In this document: positions 17,472 to 26,506 of the stretch, piece by piece
Layout of the letters: each line of letters opens with the position of its first letter
Numbering within the stretch: position 1 is the first letter of the stretch
Origin: Marivita sp046591575
Lineage (GTDB): Bacteria > Pseudomonadota > Alphaproteobacteria > Rhodobacterales > Rhodobacteraceae
Reading direction: 5' to 3'
Length of the DNA: 64,000 nucleotides
Assembly: GCF_046591575.1 (NCBI RefSeq)
Contig: NZ_JBIQWA010000003.1
Location: 248,001-312,000, forward strand
Program-made: the position numbers and the translations under genes
Notes under the pieces: model-generated
The model's input: the letters and a program-made list of their open reading frames with translations, nothing else
Told to the model about the DNA's origin: nothing
Databases searched by the model: none

Positions 17472-19085
17472 TCACGCCCGGTCCCGGATCAGTTTCCAAC
17501 GCACCGCATCCAGCAAAGCCTCGAACGACGCGTCGATGATGTTTGCACTCACACCGACCGTCGCCCAGCGTCGTCCGGCTCCATCTTCGCTGTCAATGAT
17601 CACACGCGTCACCGCCTCGGTGCCACCTTGGGTGATCCGGACCTTGAAATCGACCAACCGCATGTCGTCGATCTTGTCCTGATACGGCCCAAGGTCTTTG
17701 GCCAGCGCTTTGGCCAAGGCGTTCACCGGGCCCCGGTCATTGCCCAGATCATCCATTGATTCACTGACCGACAGTTTTTTCACGCCATCGACCTTGACCA
17801 CCACAACCGCTTCGGACAGCGAAATCATCTTGTTATACTTGTTCTTGCGCCGTTCGACCGTTACCCGATAGCGCTTGACCTCAAAGAAATCGGGCAGCTG
17901 ACCCAGCTCGTCGCGCGCCAGCAACTCAAAGCTGGCCTGAGCGGTGTCATACGCGTACCCCTCGGCCTCGCGGGCTTTGATCCGGTCAAGAATACGCGCA
18001 AGGGCCGGGTCCTTGTCGGGCACCTCGATCCCGGCTTCCGCCAGACGCCGCCGCAGATTGGATTGCCCCGCCTGATTGGACATCGGGATGATACGGCGAT
18101 TGCCAACTGTTCCGGGATCGACATGTTCGTAAGTGGTCGGATCTTTCAGGATCGCACTGGCATGCAGCCCGGCCTTATGCGCAAAGGCCGACGACCCGAC
18201 ATAGGCGGATTGCTTGAGAGGCACCCGGTTCAGCACCTCGTCCAACATCCGGCTGATCCGCGTCATGCCATCAAGCGCGTCCAGCGTCACTCCGGTGTCG
18301 AAGGCGCTTTTATACGGATCTTTCAGCAGCAGTGTCGGGATCAGCGACGTGAGATTGGCATTGCCGCAGCGTTCACCCAGCCCGTTCAGCGTGCCCTGTA
18401 TCTGACGTGCCCCCGCATCCACCGCCGCAAGCGTCCCGGCGACCGCCATTTCGGTGTCGTTGTGGGTGTGGATGCCCAGATGGTCGCCCGGAATACCCGC
18501 GCCAACGACCGCGCGCGTGATCGTGCCGATCTCTTGCGGCAGCGTGCCGCCATTGGTGTCGCACAAAACGACCCAGCGGGCCCCGGCCTGATACGCCGCT
18601 TTGACGCAGGACACCGCGTAACCGGGATTGGCTTTGTAGCCGTCAAAGAAATGTTCGGCATCAAACAAGGCCTCGCGCCCCTGCCCCACGATATGCGCAA
18701 TCGACGCGCGGATGTTCTCGACGTTTTCGTCGAGCGTGATTCCAAGTGCTGCGGTGACATGAAAATCATGGGTCTTGCCGACAAGGCACACCGCCTTGGT
18801 TTCGGCATTCATCACCGCCGCCAGAACGTCGTCATTGTCAGCCGACCGGCCCGCCCGCTTGGTCATGCCAAAGGCGGTGATAGTGGCCTTGGTCTGGCCG
18901 ACCGCATCGAAAAACGCGTTGTCGGTGGGGTTCGCACCGGGCCAGCCGCCTTCGATATAGTCAATGCCAAGCGCATCAAGCGCCTCGACAATGCGGAGCT
19001 TTTCAGGTGTCGAAAACTGCACACCCTGCGTCTGCTGGCCGTCGCGCAAGGTGGTATCGTAGAGAGTTAGGCGCTCGCGGGTCAT
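17472..19085 (-). CDS. cimA: (R)-citramalate synthase
   Basis: CimA condenses pyruvate and acetyl-CoA to citramalate, an entry to isoleucine through 2-oxobutyrate that bypasses threonine. The 537-residue protein has a LeuA-like TIM barrel: LYDTTLRDGQQTQGV at the start, the metal-binding HTHNDTEMAVA, and GTLNGLGERCGNANL. The C-terminal regulatory dimer domain (about 410-537) is present. The length and motifs separate it from shorter 2-isopropylmalate synthases. It overlaps the cysS stop by four bases and belongs functionally with ilvBH at 33-35.5 kb. Confidence 0.93.
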   Translation of the reverse strand: MTRERLTLYDTTLRDGQQTQGVQFSTPEKLRIVEALDALGIDYIEGGWPGANPTDNAFFDAVGQTKATITAFGMTKRAGRSADNDDVLAAVMNAETKAVCLVGKTHDFHVTAALGITLDENVENIRASIAHIVGQGREALFDAEHFFDGYKANPGYAVSCVKAAYQAGARWVVLCDTNGGTLPQEIGTITRAVVGAGIPGDHLGIHTHNDTEMAVAGTLAAVDAGARQIQGTLNGLGERCGNANLTSLIPTLLLKDPYKSAFDTGVTLDALDGMTRISRMLDEVLNRVPLKQSAYVGSSAFAHKAGLHASAILKDPTTYEHVDPGTVGNRRIIPMSNQAGQSNLRRRLAEAGIEVPDKDPALARILDRIKAREAEGYAYDTAQASFELLARDELGQLPDFFEVKRYRVTVERRKNKYNKMISLSEAVVVVKVDGVKKLSVSESMDDLGNDRGPVNALAKALAKDLGPYQDKIDDMRLVDFKVRITQGGTEAVTRVIIDSEDGAGRRWATVGVSANIIDASFEALLDAVRWKLIRDRA

Positions 19086-20749
19086 AGTGTTTCTTTAAGC
19101 TTCTGAAGATCAAAACCATCCAAAAAGTAGAGTTTTGGACCATCTTTTGTATCAACAAGCTCAAACCCCAAGCGTTGAAGGTTGCATCGAAGCTCGTCCG
19201 CGAGATCATAGTTTCTTACGCTCTTTGCTTCTTCTCTGTCGCGCACCAACTCAACTATTCCAGCCTTTTGGATTGCAGACATCTTCTCAATATCGAGATC
19301 TGCAAGTGCTGCATTTTCCAATAGTTCTAGCTCTTCGGGAAATTTACGCTTCAGAAGTTCATGGTACTCACCGAGACGTTCTATTCCCTCAATAACTTCA
19401 GGTTTTATGAGTTGAATTGGCGGAACCTTGATCTCATGATTTAAGCTGGGAATGTTGGGTGCCTTGAGGCTCTTGAACGACCCCGAAATCTTATCACCAA
19501 TTTCACTAAACGACTTCATCACTTCGGCAAGCCAAAGTGAAGCAGGATGCCATTCTGGAACTTGTTGGAAATCCCTTATCGGCCTTCGCCTCCAACTCCA
19601 TTCTCCAGCTGCGTCTGAGAGCAAACCCAATAACTGACCAGATGCCTTCAAAGTTCCGGCATCTTTTCTTGCTGCAATTTTTTCCATCTCTGAAATAGCC
19701 AGAGGCGTATTCAGATCATCCAAAAGTGCTTGAGCTACCTTTTTTGATGGTTTTGTTGGCTCTACAAACTCTGTCATCTGCCTCCAGCGTTCCAGTGTAG
19801 CCTTGGCTTCGCCGGCCTTCTCCGCTGTCCAATCCATCGGCTTGCGGTAATGCGTGCTCAAAAACACAAACCGGATCACCTCGCCCGGCACACCCTGATC
19901 CAGCAAATCGCGGATGGTAAAGAAATTGCCCAGCGATTTGGACATCTTCTTGCCCTCGACCTGAAGCATCTCGTTGTGCAGCCAATACCGGGCAAAACCG
20001 TGACCGGCGCATTTCGATTGGGCGATTTCGTTCTCGTGATGCGGAAACATCAGATCGTTGCCGCCGCCGTGGATATCGAACGTATCCCCCAGCAGATCAT
20101 AGGCCATGGCCGAACATTCGATATGCCAGCCCGGACGTCCCCGGCCCCACGGGCTGTCCCATCCGGGCAGATCATCCGAGGAGGGTTTCCACATGACAAA
20201 ATCCATCGGATTGCGCTTGTAGGGGGCCACCTCTACCCGCGCGCCTGCGATCATGTCATCGACAGACCGACCCGACAGCTTGCCATAGCCCTCTTTCCAC
20301 GACTCCACAGCAAAGAGCACATGGCCCTCGGCCTCGTAGGCATGGCCTTTCTCGATCAGCTCTTCGATCATTGTGATCATTTCCGCGATATAGGCGGTGG
20401 CGCGTGGCATATGGGTGGGTTCCAGCGCACCAATTGCGGCCATGTCTTCAAGATACCAGCGCGTCGTTTCTTCGGTGATGTCCCCGATTGACCGCCCCGA
20501 GGCAGCAGCGCGGGCGTTGATCTTGTCATCGACATCCGTAAAATTGCGCACATAGGTGACGTGATCAGCCCCGTAGACATGCCGCAAAAGCCGGAACAAC
20601 ACGTCAAACACAATCACCGGGCGCGCATTGCCGATATGGGCGCGGTCATAGACCGTCGGGCCACAGACATACATCCGCACATTTTTAGGATCGAGAGGCT
20701 CGAACACTTCTTTGGTACGGGTTGCCGTGTTGGTCAGGCGGATCGTCAT
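19082..20749 (-). CDS. cysS: cysteinyl-tRNA synthetase with an atypical, low-GC C-terminal half
   Basis: CysRS charges tRNA-Cys. The N-terminal catalytic half is typical: CGPTVYDRAHIGNARP with the zinc cysteine and HIGN (38-41), the zinc and active-site segment FDIHGGGNDLMFPHHENE, and KKMSKS. From about residue 319 (position 19795) to the end the DNA becomes AT-rich (43% GC in 19261-19320) and codon use changes. About 100 residues are inserted before the usual final helical motif (here REEAKSVRNYDLADELRC). The protein is 555 residues against about 460-500 normally. The frame is intact, so it is probably functional but mosaic. Confidence 0.93.
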   Translation of the reverse strand: MTIRLTNTATRTKEVFEPLDPKNVRMYVCGPTVYDRAHIGNARPVIVFDVLFRLLRHVYGADHVTYVRNFTDVDDKINARAAASGRSIGDITEETTRWYLEDMAAIGALEPTHMPRATAYIAEMITMIEELIEKGHAYEAEGHVLFAVESWKEGYGKLSGRSVDDMIAGARVEVAPYKRNPMDFVMWKPSSDDLPGWDSPWGRGRPGWHIECSAMAYDLLGDTFDIHGGGNDLMFPHHENEIAQSKCAGHGFARYWLHNEMLQVEGKKMSKSLGNFFTIRDLLDQGVPGEVIRFVFLSTHYRKPMDWTAEKAGEAKATLERWRQMTEFVEPTKPSKKVAQALLDDLNTPLAISEMEKIAARKDAGTLKASGQLLGLLSDAAGEWSWRRRPIRDFQQVPEWHPASLWLAEVMKSFSEIGDKISGSFKSLKAPNIPSLNHEIKVPPIQLIKPEVIEGIERLGEYHELLKRKFPEELELLENAALADLDIEKMSAIQKAGIVELVRDREEAKSVRNYDLADELRCNLQRLGFELVDTKDGPKLYFLDGFDLQKLKETL

Positions 20750-21004
20750 AGCTTTGTCCTCGCGGGCCAGTGTCGCGGCGGACGTATCAATTTCAACTCG
20801 GTAAGGAAATAGACGACCTGTCCGCCGGCAAAGTTAGCGGACCCAGCAGCACATAATGAGGGACGTGTTTGTCATGCGTGGGGGCATACCGGGTGGAGTA
20901 TCGGTCGGTCAAGGGACCGGATGGTCCACAGGTCACCGAAAGACACATCTGGACTTTGGCTGTGCGGGTCTGGCAGGACTGCGCTATCAGGTGTGGAGGG
21001 AATG

Positions 21005-22186
21005 ATGCCAAAACTGTCACAGCGGATTACCGGATTGAACGGCGGCGGATCGGATGGGTGGGACGTGTTTTACCGCGCCCGCGCCATGGTCGAGGCCGGT
21101 GAAGACGTGGTCGAGCTGACCATCGGCGAGCATGACATCCGCACCGACCCGGCGATCCTGAACGCGATGTATGACAGCGCGGTTGGCGGCCACACCGGCT
21201 ATGCCAGTGTTCCCGGTGTCGGCGCATTGCGCGACGAGATCGCGGCACGCATCACGGCGCAAAGTGGGGTGCCGACAGAACGCAAAAACGTCATGGTGAC
21301 GCCCGGCGGCCAAGCGGCCCTGTTTTCGGCGCATATGGCAGTGTGCGGGTCCGGTGATCCTGCAGCATTTATCGACCCGTATTACGCCACCTATCCGGGG
21401 GTTGTCCGGTCGGTCGGAGCCATACCGCGCCCCGTGCCGACGCGGTCGCGCTTTGGGTTCCTGCCACAGAAAGACGCGTTGCAGACCGCCTGTCGGGGGG
21501 CGGCATCGCTAATGATCAACACGCCCAACAATCCAACGGGAGCCGTTTATCCCAAGGCCACTCTTGAGGAGATTGCCGCGGTCGTCGAGGCCGAGGACAT
21601 GTGGCTGATCTCGGACGAGGTCTATGACACACAGGTCTGGGAGGGCACACATCTGTCGCCGCGTGCCCTTCCCGGCATGCAGGACCGAACGCTTGTTGTC
21701 GGCTCGATGTCGAAAAGCCATGCCATGACCGGCAGTCGAATTGGCTGGATCGTCGGTCCGGAAGACGCAATCACCGCCCTGATTGATCTGGCAACCAACA
21801 CAACCTACGGCGTGCCCGGCTATATTCAGGATGCCGCGCTGTTTGCGCTTCGGGCCGGTGCCGAGATCGAAGACCGCGTGGCCGCGCCGTTCCTGCGCCG
21901 ACGCAACATGGCCCGACAGATCCTGCAAGACCAGACGATCGTGCGATCCATTCCCGCACAGGGGGCCATGTATGTCATGCTGGACGTGCGCGAAACCGGC
22001 CTGTCCGGGGAAGCGTTTGCCAATGCCCTGCTGGACAGTCACCGCATTGCCGTGATGCCCGGTGAAAGCTTTGGTCAGTCGGCTGAGGGCCATATCCGTG
22101 TGGCGATGACGGTGGCCGATGATCGGTTCGAAACCGCCCTGCGCACGATCTGCACATTTGCGGCCGGTTTGGCCAAGGCCGCGTGA
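21005..22186 (+). CDS. PLP-dependent class I/II aminotransferase
   Basis: A 393-residue fold-type I aminotransferase. Visible signatures are INTPNNPTGAVYP, WLISDEVYDTQVW and the PLP-lysine region VGSMSKSHAMTGSRIGWIVG. The final arginine region is GHIRVAM. The substrate is not evident. The ATG at 21005 fits a GGAGGG about five bases upstream; an ATG one codon earlier is too close to it. The stop overlaps the start of the TfoX-C gene (TGATG). About 250 bases upstream, back to cysS, carry no gene I can support. Confidence 0.88.
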   Translation: MPKLSQRITGLNGGGSDGWDVFYRARAMVEAGEDVVELTIGEHDIRTDPAILNAMYDSAVGGHTGYASVPGVGALRDEIAARITAQSGVPTERKNVMVTPGGQAALFSAHMAVCGSGDPAAFIDPYYATYPGVVRSVGAIPRPVPTRSRFGFLPQKDALQTACRGAASLMINTPNNPTGAVYPKATLEEIAAVVEAEDMWLISDEVYDTQVWEGTHLSPRALPGMQDRTLVVGSMSKSHAMTGSRIGWIVGPEDAITALIDLATNTTYGVPGYIQDAALFALRAGAEIEDRVAAPFLRRRNMARQILQDQTIVRSIPAQGAMYVMLDVRETGLSGEAFANALLDSHRIAVMPGESFGQSAEGHIRVAMTVADDRFETALRTICTFAAGLAKAA

Positions 22187-22524
22187 TGGCGGACCCGGTT
22201 TCGGCAATCCGCAATCTGGGACCGGCAATGGAGGCTGCCTGCGCAAAGATCGGCATTCAGACAGCCGATCAATTGCGCGCTCTTGGGGCAGACGAGACCT
22301 ACAAGCGATTGCTGATATCCGGCCTGCGCCCGCATTTCATCGGGTATTACGTGCTACATATGGGATTGCAGGGACGCCCCTGGAACGACTGCACAGCCGA
22401 CGAAAAGAAAGCGCTGCGTGTGTCGTTTGATCGGATCAAGGCAGACATCGCCCGACGATCGGATGTGGCCCCGTCGGGGATTGAACAGGTGCTGGATGAA
22501 ATAGGTGTTGGCGAAAAACGCTAA
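22186..22524 (+). CDS. TfoX C-terminal-domain protein
   Basis: A 112-residue protein matching only the C-terminal half of TfoX/Sxy: IRNLGPAMEAACAKIGIQ, LGADETYKRLLISG and the helical tail. TfoX regulates competence in gammaproteobacteria; the function of stand-alone TfoX-C proteins is not settled. Its helix-hairpin-helix-like N-terminus suggests nucleic-acid or protein contact. The start overlaps the aminotransferase stop by one base, so the two are co-translated. It ends two bases before the ndk terminator. Confidence 0.75.
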   Translation: MADPVSAIRNLGPAMEAACAKIGIQTADQLRALGADETYKRLLISGLRPHFIGYYVLHMGLQGRPWNDCTADEKKALRVSFDRIKADIARRSDVAPSGIEQVLDEIGVGEKR

Positions 22525-22526
22525 AT

Positions 22527-22552
22527 AAAAAAGGCCGGGCAAGAGCTGCCCG
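22527..22552 (-). terminator. terminator of ndk
   Basis: Six-base stem (CGGGCA/TGCCCG, 22536-22541 and 22547-22552) with a five-base loop, followed on the minus strand by GGC then six T (22532-22527). It lies between the convergent TfoX-C and ndk genes. Confidence 0.75.
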
Positions 22553-22578
22553 ACCCAAACTTGCAGGCGCGATCCGGA

Positions 22579-23001
22579 TCAGCCGACCAATTCAAGGCCC
22601 GAGAAGAAAAACGCGATTTCTTCTGCAGCTGTTTCCGGAGCATCCGACCCGTGAACAGAATTTTCGCCAACGGATTCGGCAAACTCAGCGCGGATTGTGC
22701 CCGGTGCTGCATCAGCGGGGTTTGTAGCGCCCATGACTTCGCGGTTCTTGGCGATTGCGCCTTCGCCTTCGAGAACCTGAACGACAACCGGCTCGGACGC
22801 CATGAATTCGCACAGTTCGTCATAGAACGGACGCTCTTTGTGGACCGCATAGAACTGACCCGCCTGTGCTTTGGTCAGATGAATGCGCTTTTGCGCGATG
22901 ATGCGCAGACCGGCCTCTTCAAACTTGGCGTTGATCTTGCCAGTCAGGTTGCGGCGGGTGGCATCGGGTTTGATGATCGAAAATGTCCGTTCGAGGGCCA
23001 T
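22579..23001 (-). CDS. ndk: nucleoside diphosphate kinase
   Basis: Ndk transfers the terminal phosphate between nucleoside triphosphates and diphosphates. The 140-residue protein is full length, with MALERTFSIIKPDATRRN at the start, the Kpn-loop region and the phospho-histidine H117 in GENSVHGSD. It starts at the ATG at 23001 after GGAG. The open frame continues far upstream through the intergenic repeat but has no start before 23001 that fits the family. Divergent from the ABC-F gene. Confidence 0.97.
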   Translation of the reverse strand: MALERTFSIIKPDATRRNLTGKINAKFEEAGLRIIAQKRIHLTKAQAGQFYAVHKERPFYDELCEFMASEPVVVQVLEGEGAIAKNREVMGATNPADAAPGTIRAEFAESVGENSVHGSDAPETAAEEIAFFFSGLELVG

Positions 23002-23070
23002 GAGGTGCTCCATTAAGTTGGTTGATTGCGCGCCCGTTAGCATGGGTGTTTTCCAATGGAAAGGTTGGAT

Positions 23071-23128
23071 TTGGGGCTTTGCCCCCGGCGCTTTGCGCCT
23101 CCCCCAAGGTATTTTTTGCCCAAAGAAA
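23071..23128. repeat. hairpin-rich intergenic element (copy 1)
   Basis: Two small perfect hairpins, GGGGC-TTT-GCCCC (23073-23085) and GGCGC-TTT-GCGCC (23087-23099), sit inside a possible outer TTGGGG/CCCCAA stem. They are followed by GGTATTTTTTGCCCAAAGAA. The layout is shared with the element before ilvH (34945-34995). Confidence 0.55.
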
Positions 23129-23173
23129 CCAAGAGCGCTGGTCTGTCGGGAGTGGCGTTGGTAAGGGCGGGGC

Positions 23174-25027
23174 ATGTTGAAGATTGAAGATATCACCTAT
23201 GCGGTTGACGGACGGCCTTTGTTCGAGGGCGCGTCTGCGGTTATTCCCGACGGGCACAAGGTTGGTCTGGTGGGGCCGAACGGGGCTGGCAAAACCACGT
23301 TGTTCCGGCTGATCCGCGGAGACCTGGCGTTGGAGGGGGGCACGATTTCAGTGCCGCGCGGTGCGCGTATTGGTGGTGTCAGCCAAGAGGTGCCGGGATC
23401 GGAGGTGTCCTTGATCGACACCGTTCTGGAGGCCGACACCGAACGCGCGGCCCTGATGGCCGAAGCCGAGACCGCCACGGACGCCAGCCGGATTGCAGAG
23501 GTGCAAACACGGCTTGCCGATATTGATGCCTGGTCAGCAGAGGCACGGGCGGCGTCGATCCTGAAGGGGCTTGGATTTGATTCGGCTGATCAGCAGATGC
23601 CCTGTTCGGCCTTTTCCGGCGGCTGGCGTATGCGGGTGGCGCTGGCCGGTGTGTTGTTTGCCCAGCCGGATTTGCTGTTGCTGGACGAGCCGACGAACTA
23701 TCTTGATCTTGAAGGCGCGCTGTGGCTGGAAAGCTATCTGGCGAAATATCCCTATACGGTGATTGTGATCAGCCATGACCGTGGATTGCTGAACAGGGCC
23801 GTGGGCGCAATCCTGCATCTCGAAGACCGGCGGCTGACCTTTTATCAGGGCCCCTATGACCAGTTTGCCCGCCAACGCGCCGAGCGGCGTGCGCAGGCGG
23901 CGGCGGTGGCGAAAAAGCAGGCGGCGCGGGTGGCGCATCTGCAATCCTTTGTAGACCGGTTCCGGGCCAAGGCCAGCAAGGCCAAACAGGCCCAGTCGCG
24001 GCTGAAGATGATCGAGCGGATGGATATGGTGGCGGCCCCCGAAGAGATCGCCAAGCGGGTATTTTCATTCCCGCAACCCGATGAGCTGTCGCCGCCGATC
24101 ATCCGGGTCGAAAACGGCGTGACCGGCTATGGAGAGACGGAAGTTCTGCGCAAGCTGGACCTGCGGATTGATCAGGACGACCGCATCGCGCTTTTGGGCA
24201 AGAACGGTCAGGGCAAATCGACGCTTGCCAAATTGTTGTCTGACCGGTTGCCGTTGATGGCGGGGCGGATCACGCGTTCGTCCAAGCTGCGCATCGGGTT
24301 CTTTGCGCAGCATCAGGTGGACGAGTTGCATGTGGATGAAACCCCGCTGGATCATTTGCGGCGAGTGCGCCCCGGTGAAATGCCGCCCCGGCATCGCGCG
24401 CGGCTGGCGGGGTTTGGACTTATGGCAGATCAGGCCGATACGTTGGTGGGTCGGTTGTCCGGCGGTCAGAAGGCGCGGCTGTCTTTGCTCTTGGCGACGA
24501 TTGATGCGCCGCATCTGTTGATTTTGGACGAGCCGACAAACCATCTGGATATTGAAAGCCGCGAAGCGCTGGTCGAGGCGCTAACCGCCTATTCCGGTGC
24601 GGTGATCCTTGTCAGCCACGATATGCATTTGCTGTCGATGGTGGCGGATCGGCTGTGGCTGGTGAAAGACGGCAACGTCAAACCGTATGATGACGATCTG
24701 GACGCCTATCGCACCATGCTTTTGACGTCCGACAAACCCGCCAAGCCACAAAAGGCAAAACCCGCGCGCCCTGCCCGGCCCAGCAAAGACGCGCTGCAGG
24801 CACTGCGCTCGGAGGTGCGCAAATGCGAAGCGCGGGTGGAAAAGATCGAAACCATGCGCGAGACGCTGGCCAGGAAACTAGCCGATCCGGCGCTGTACGA
24901 GGACGGTCGCAAGGGCGAATTGGAGACCTGGAATCGCAAATATGCCGAGGTGATGGACGGGTTGCACCGGGCCGAAGCGTTATGGGAAGCTGCGGTAGAA
25001 AAACTGGACGCGGCACAGGCGCGGTGA
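23174..25027 (+). CDS. ABC-F family ATPase (YheS/Uup-like)
   Basis: A 617-residue soluble protein with two ABC ATPase domains and no membrane segment, typical of ABC-F factors that act at the ribosome. Domain 1 has Walker A GLVGPNGAGKTTL, signature CSAFSGGWRMR and DEPTNYLDL. The linker (about 230-310) is charged and Ala/Lys-rich. Domain 2 has LLGKNGQGKSTLA, signature GRLSGGQKARL and DEPTNHLDI. A basic Pro/Lys segment and a coiled-coil C-terminal extension (about 540-617) match YheS/Uup types. It starts at the ATG at 23174. Confidence 0.93.
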   Translation: MLKIEDITYAVDGRPLFEGASAVIPDGHKVGLVGPNGAGKTTLFRLIRGDLALEGGTISVPRGARIGGVSQEVPGSEVSLIDTVLEADTERAALMAEAETATDASRIAEVQTRLADIDAWSAEARAASILKGLGFDSADQQMPCSAFSGGWRMRVALAGVLFAQPDLLLLDEPTNYLDLEGALWLESYLAKYPYTVIVISHDRGLLNRAVGAILHLEDRRLTFYQGPYDQFARQRAERRAQAAAVAKKQAARVAHLQSFVDRFRAKASKAKQAQSRLKMIERMDMVAAPEEIAKRVFSFPQPDELSPPIIRVENGVTGYGETEVLRKLDLRIDQDDRIALLGKNGQGKSTLAKLLSDRLPLMAGRITRSSKLRIGFFAQHQVDELHVDETPLDHLRRVRPGEMPPRHRARLAGFGLMADQADTLVGRLSGGQKARLSLLLATIDAPHLLILDEPTNHLDIESREALVEALTAYSGAVILVSHDMHLLSMVADRLWLVKDGNVKPYDDDLDAYRTMLLTSDKPAKPQKAKPARPARPSKDALQALRSEVRKCEARVEKIETMRETLARKLADPALYEDGRKGELETWNRKYAEVMDGLHRAEALWEAAVEKLDAAQAR

Positions 25028-25131
25028 CGCAACCCAGGCGTTCGTTTCCAGATCGCTGAGCCGAACATATTTCAAAGGTCACCACGATCACAGGGCTTGC
25101 CCTTTGCACAGGTCGGACCTAACGCTGAGCC

Positions 25132-25755
25132 ATGGATATCGCTTTTCTTGTCTCGGCGTTTGTAACGCTTTTCGTGGTCATCGACCCCATCGGTCTGACG
25201 CCGGTGTTTATCGCATTGACCCCGGGCATGACCGTGCAGCAACGGCGCGCGATTGCGATCCGGACGACCTTGATTGCGGCTGGATTGTTGTTTTTGTTCG
25301 CCTTTCTGGGCGAGCAGGTGCTGGGCTTCATCGGGATTTCGATGCCGGCCTTTCGTATTGCTGGCGGTATCCTGTTGTTTCTGACCGCACTGGATATGCT
25401 GTTTGAGCGGCGCACCAAACGACGCGAAGATCAAGCCGGAGCCGAGGACGTCCCCGACCCGTCAGTGTTTCCCATGGCAATCCCGCTGATCGCGGGTCCA
25501 GGGGCCATCGCATCGGTGATCCTTTTGACCGGTGAGGCCAGCGGCACGCTGGGATTGGTGTCGGTGTTGGGCGTGCTGGTTGCGGTTTTGCTGCTGGCTT
25601 TCGTGTTTTTCCTCAGCGCCAACATGTTCGAACACGCATTGGGCAAGACGGGGATTCTTGTGGTCACGCGTCTGTTGGGCATGCTGTTGGCGGCCTTGTC
25701 GGTGCAGTTCGTTCTGGACGGCATTCGCGGGTTTGGCATGGGTCTGGGCGGCTGA
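25132..25755 (+). CDS. MarC family integral membrane protein
   Basis: A 207-residue protein with six predicted membrane helices. The opening IAFLVSAFVTLFVVIDPIGL, then MPAFRIAGGILLFLTALDM and FPMAIPLIAGPGAIASVIL are the signature segments of the MarC family. A charged cytoplasmic loop (RRTKRREDQAGAEDVPD) divides the halves. The family was named for multiple-antibiotic resistance but that role was withdrawn; the transported compound, if any, is unknown. Confidence 0.9.
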   Translation: MDIAFLVSAFVTLFVVIDPIGLTPVFIALTPGMTVQQRRAIAIRTTLIAAGLLFLFAFLGEQVLGFIGISMPAFRIAGGILLFLTALDMLFERRTKRREDQAGAEDVPDPSVFPMAIPLIAGPGAIASVILLTGEASGTLGLVSVLGVLVAVLLLAFVFFLSANMFEHALGKTGILVVTRLLGMLLAALSVQFVLDGIRGFGMGLGG

Positions 25756-25850
25756 CGCAAGCTGTGCAACACAACACAGAGCGTCCGCAGACCTACAAAC
25801 GCCCCCGTCTATGCCCTATATTTCATCCATGACAGAAAGGGGCGCGCGCG

Positions 25851-26432
25851 ATGACAAGCATGGATTACGGCAATCTGGCCTATCTGGTTTTGTTGGGGTC
25901 GGTGCTTGTGTTCTGGTTTTTCGTGCAAAACCGTCAAAGCCTGAACAAGACGTTGCAGCATGGCGCGGCTTGGGGGCTGATTTTCCTGGGCGTGATTGCT
26001 GCGGTTGGTCTTTGGGGCGATATTCGCCAGACGGTGCTGCCACAGCAGATGGTTCTGGACGAGACCGGTCGCATTGAGGTGCCGCGCAGCCCGGATGGGC
26101 ATTATTATCTGACGCTTGATATCAATTCAGAGCCGATCCGGTTTGTCGTCGACACGGGCGCAACCGGAATGGTTCTGACGCTGGATGATGCGATGCGAAT
26201 CGGATTGTCGGAAGAAGACTTGATCTTTTATTCCGAAGCGATGACGGCAAACGGGCCTGTGCGCACCGCCCCTGTGCGTCTGGATGATGTGGCGCTCGGG
26301 CCGTTCCGTGACCAGTCTGTACGCGCCTTTGTCAACGAGGGCGAAATGTCCAAATCGCTTTTGGGGATGGATTATCTTAATCGGTTCAACCGCTTGGAAA
26401 TCAGCGGCGGGCGATTGATCCTGGAACGCTGA
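25851..26432 (+). CDS. retropepsin-like aspartic protease (TIGR02281-type), membrane-anchored
   Basis: A 193-residue protein with two N-terminal hydrophobic helices (about 8-25 and 41-57) and a C-terminal clan AA retropepsin-like domain. The catalytic motif is FVVDTGATGMVLT, and the conserved LLGMDYLNRF follows near residue 170. Only one such domain is present, so it should act as a dimer. It is probably anchored in the inner membrane with the protease domain in the periplasm. The substrate is unknown. The start is ATG 25851, with a second ATG three codons downstream possible. Confidence 0.85.
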   Translation: MTSMDYGNLAYLVLLGSVLVFWFFVQNRQSLNKTLQHGAAWGLIFLGVIAAVGLWGDIRQTVLPQQMVLDETGRIEVPRSPDGHYYLTLDINSEPIRFVVDTGATGMVLTLDDAMRIGLSEEDLIFYSEAMTANGPVRTAPVRLDDVALGPFRDQSVRAFVNEGEMSKSLLGMDYLNRFNRLEISGGRLILER

Positions 26433-26506
26433 CCTCGCGGTTTCTGGGGGGTTGGCGACGTTAATTGGTTGGTTTACGGTCCACCGGAACCGATCAAAGG
26501 ATGATC

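Noticed and set aside
20856..21005. Overlapping short frames in the cysS/aminotransferase gap
   Set aside because: Three frames are open but none has a good start signal or recognisable product.
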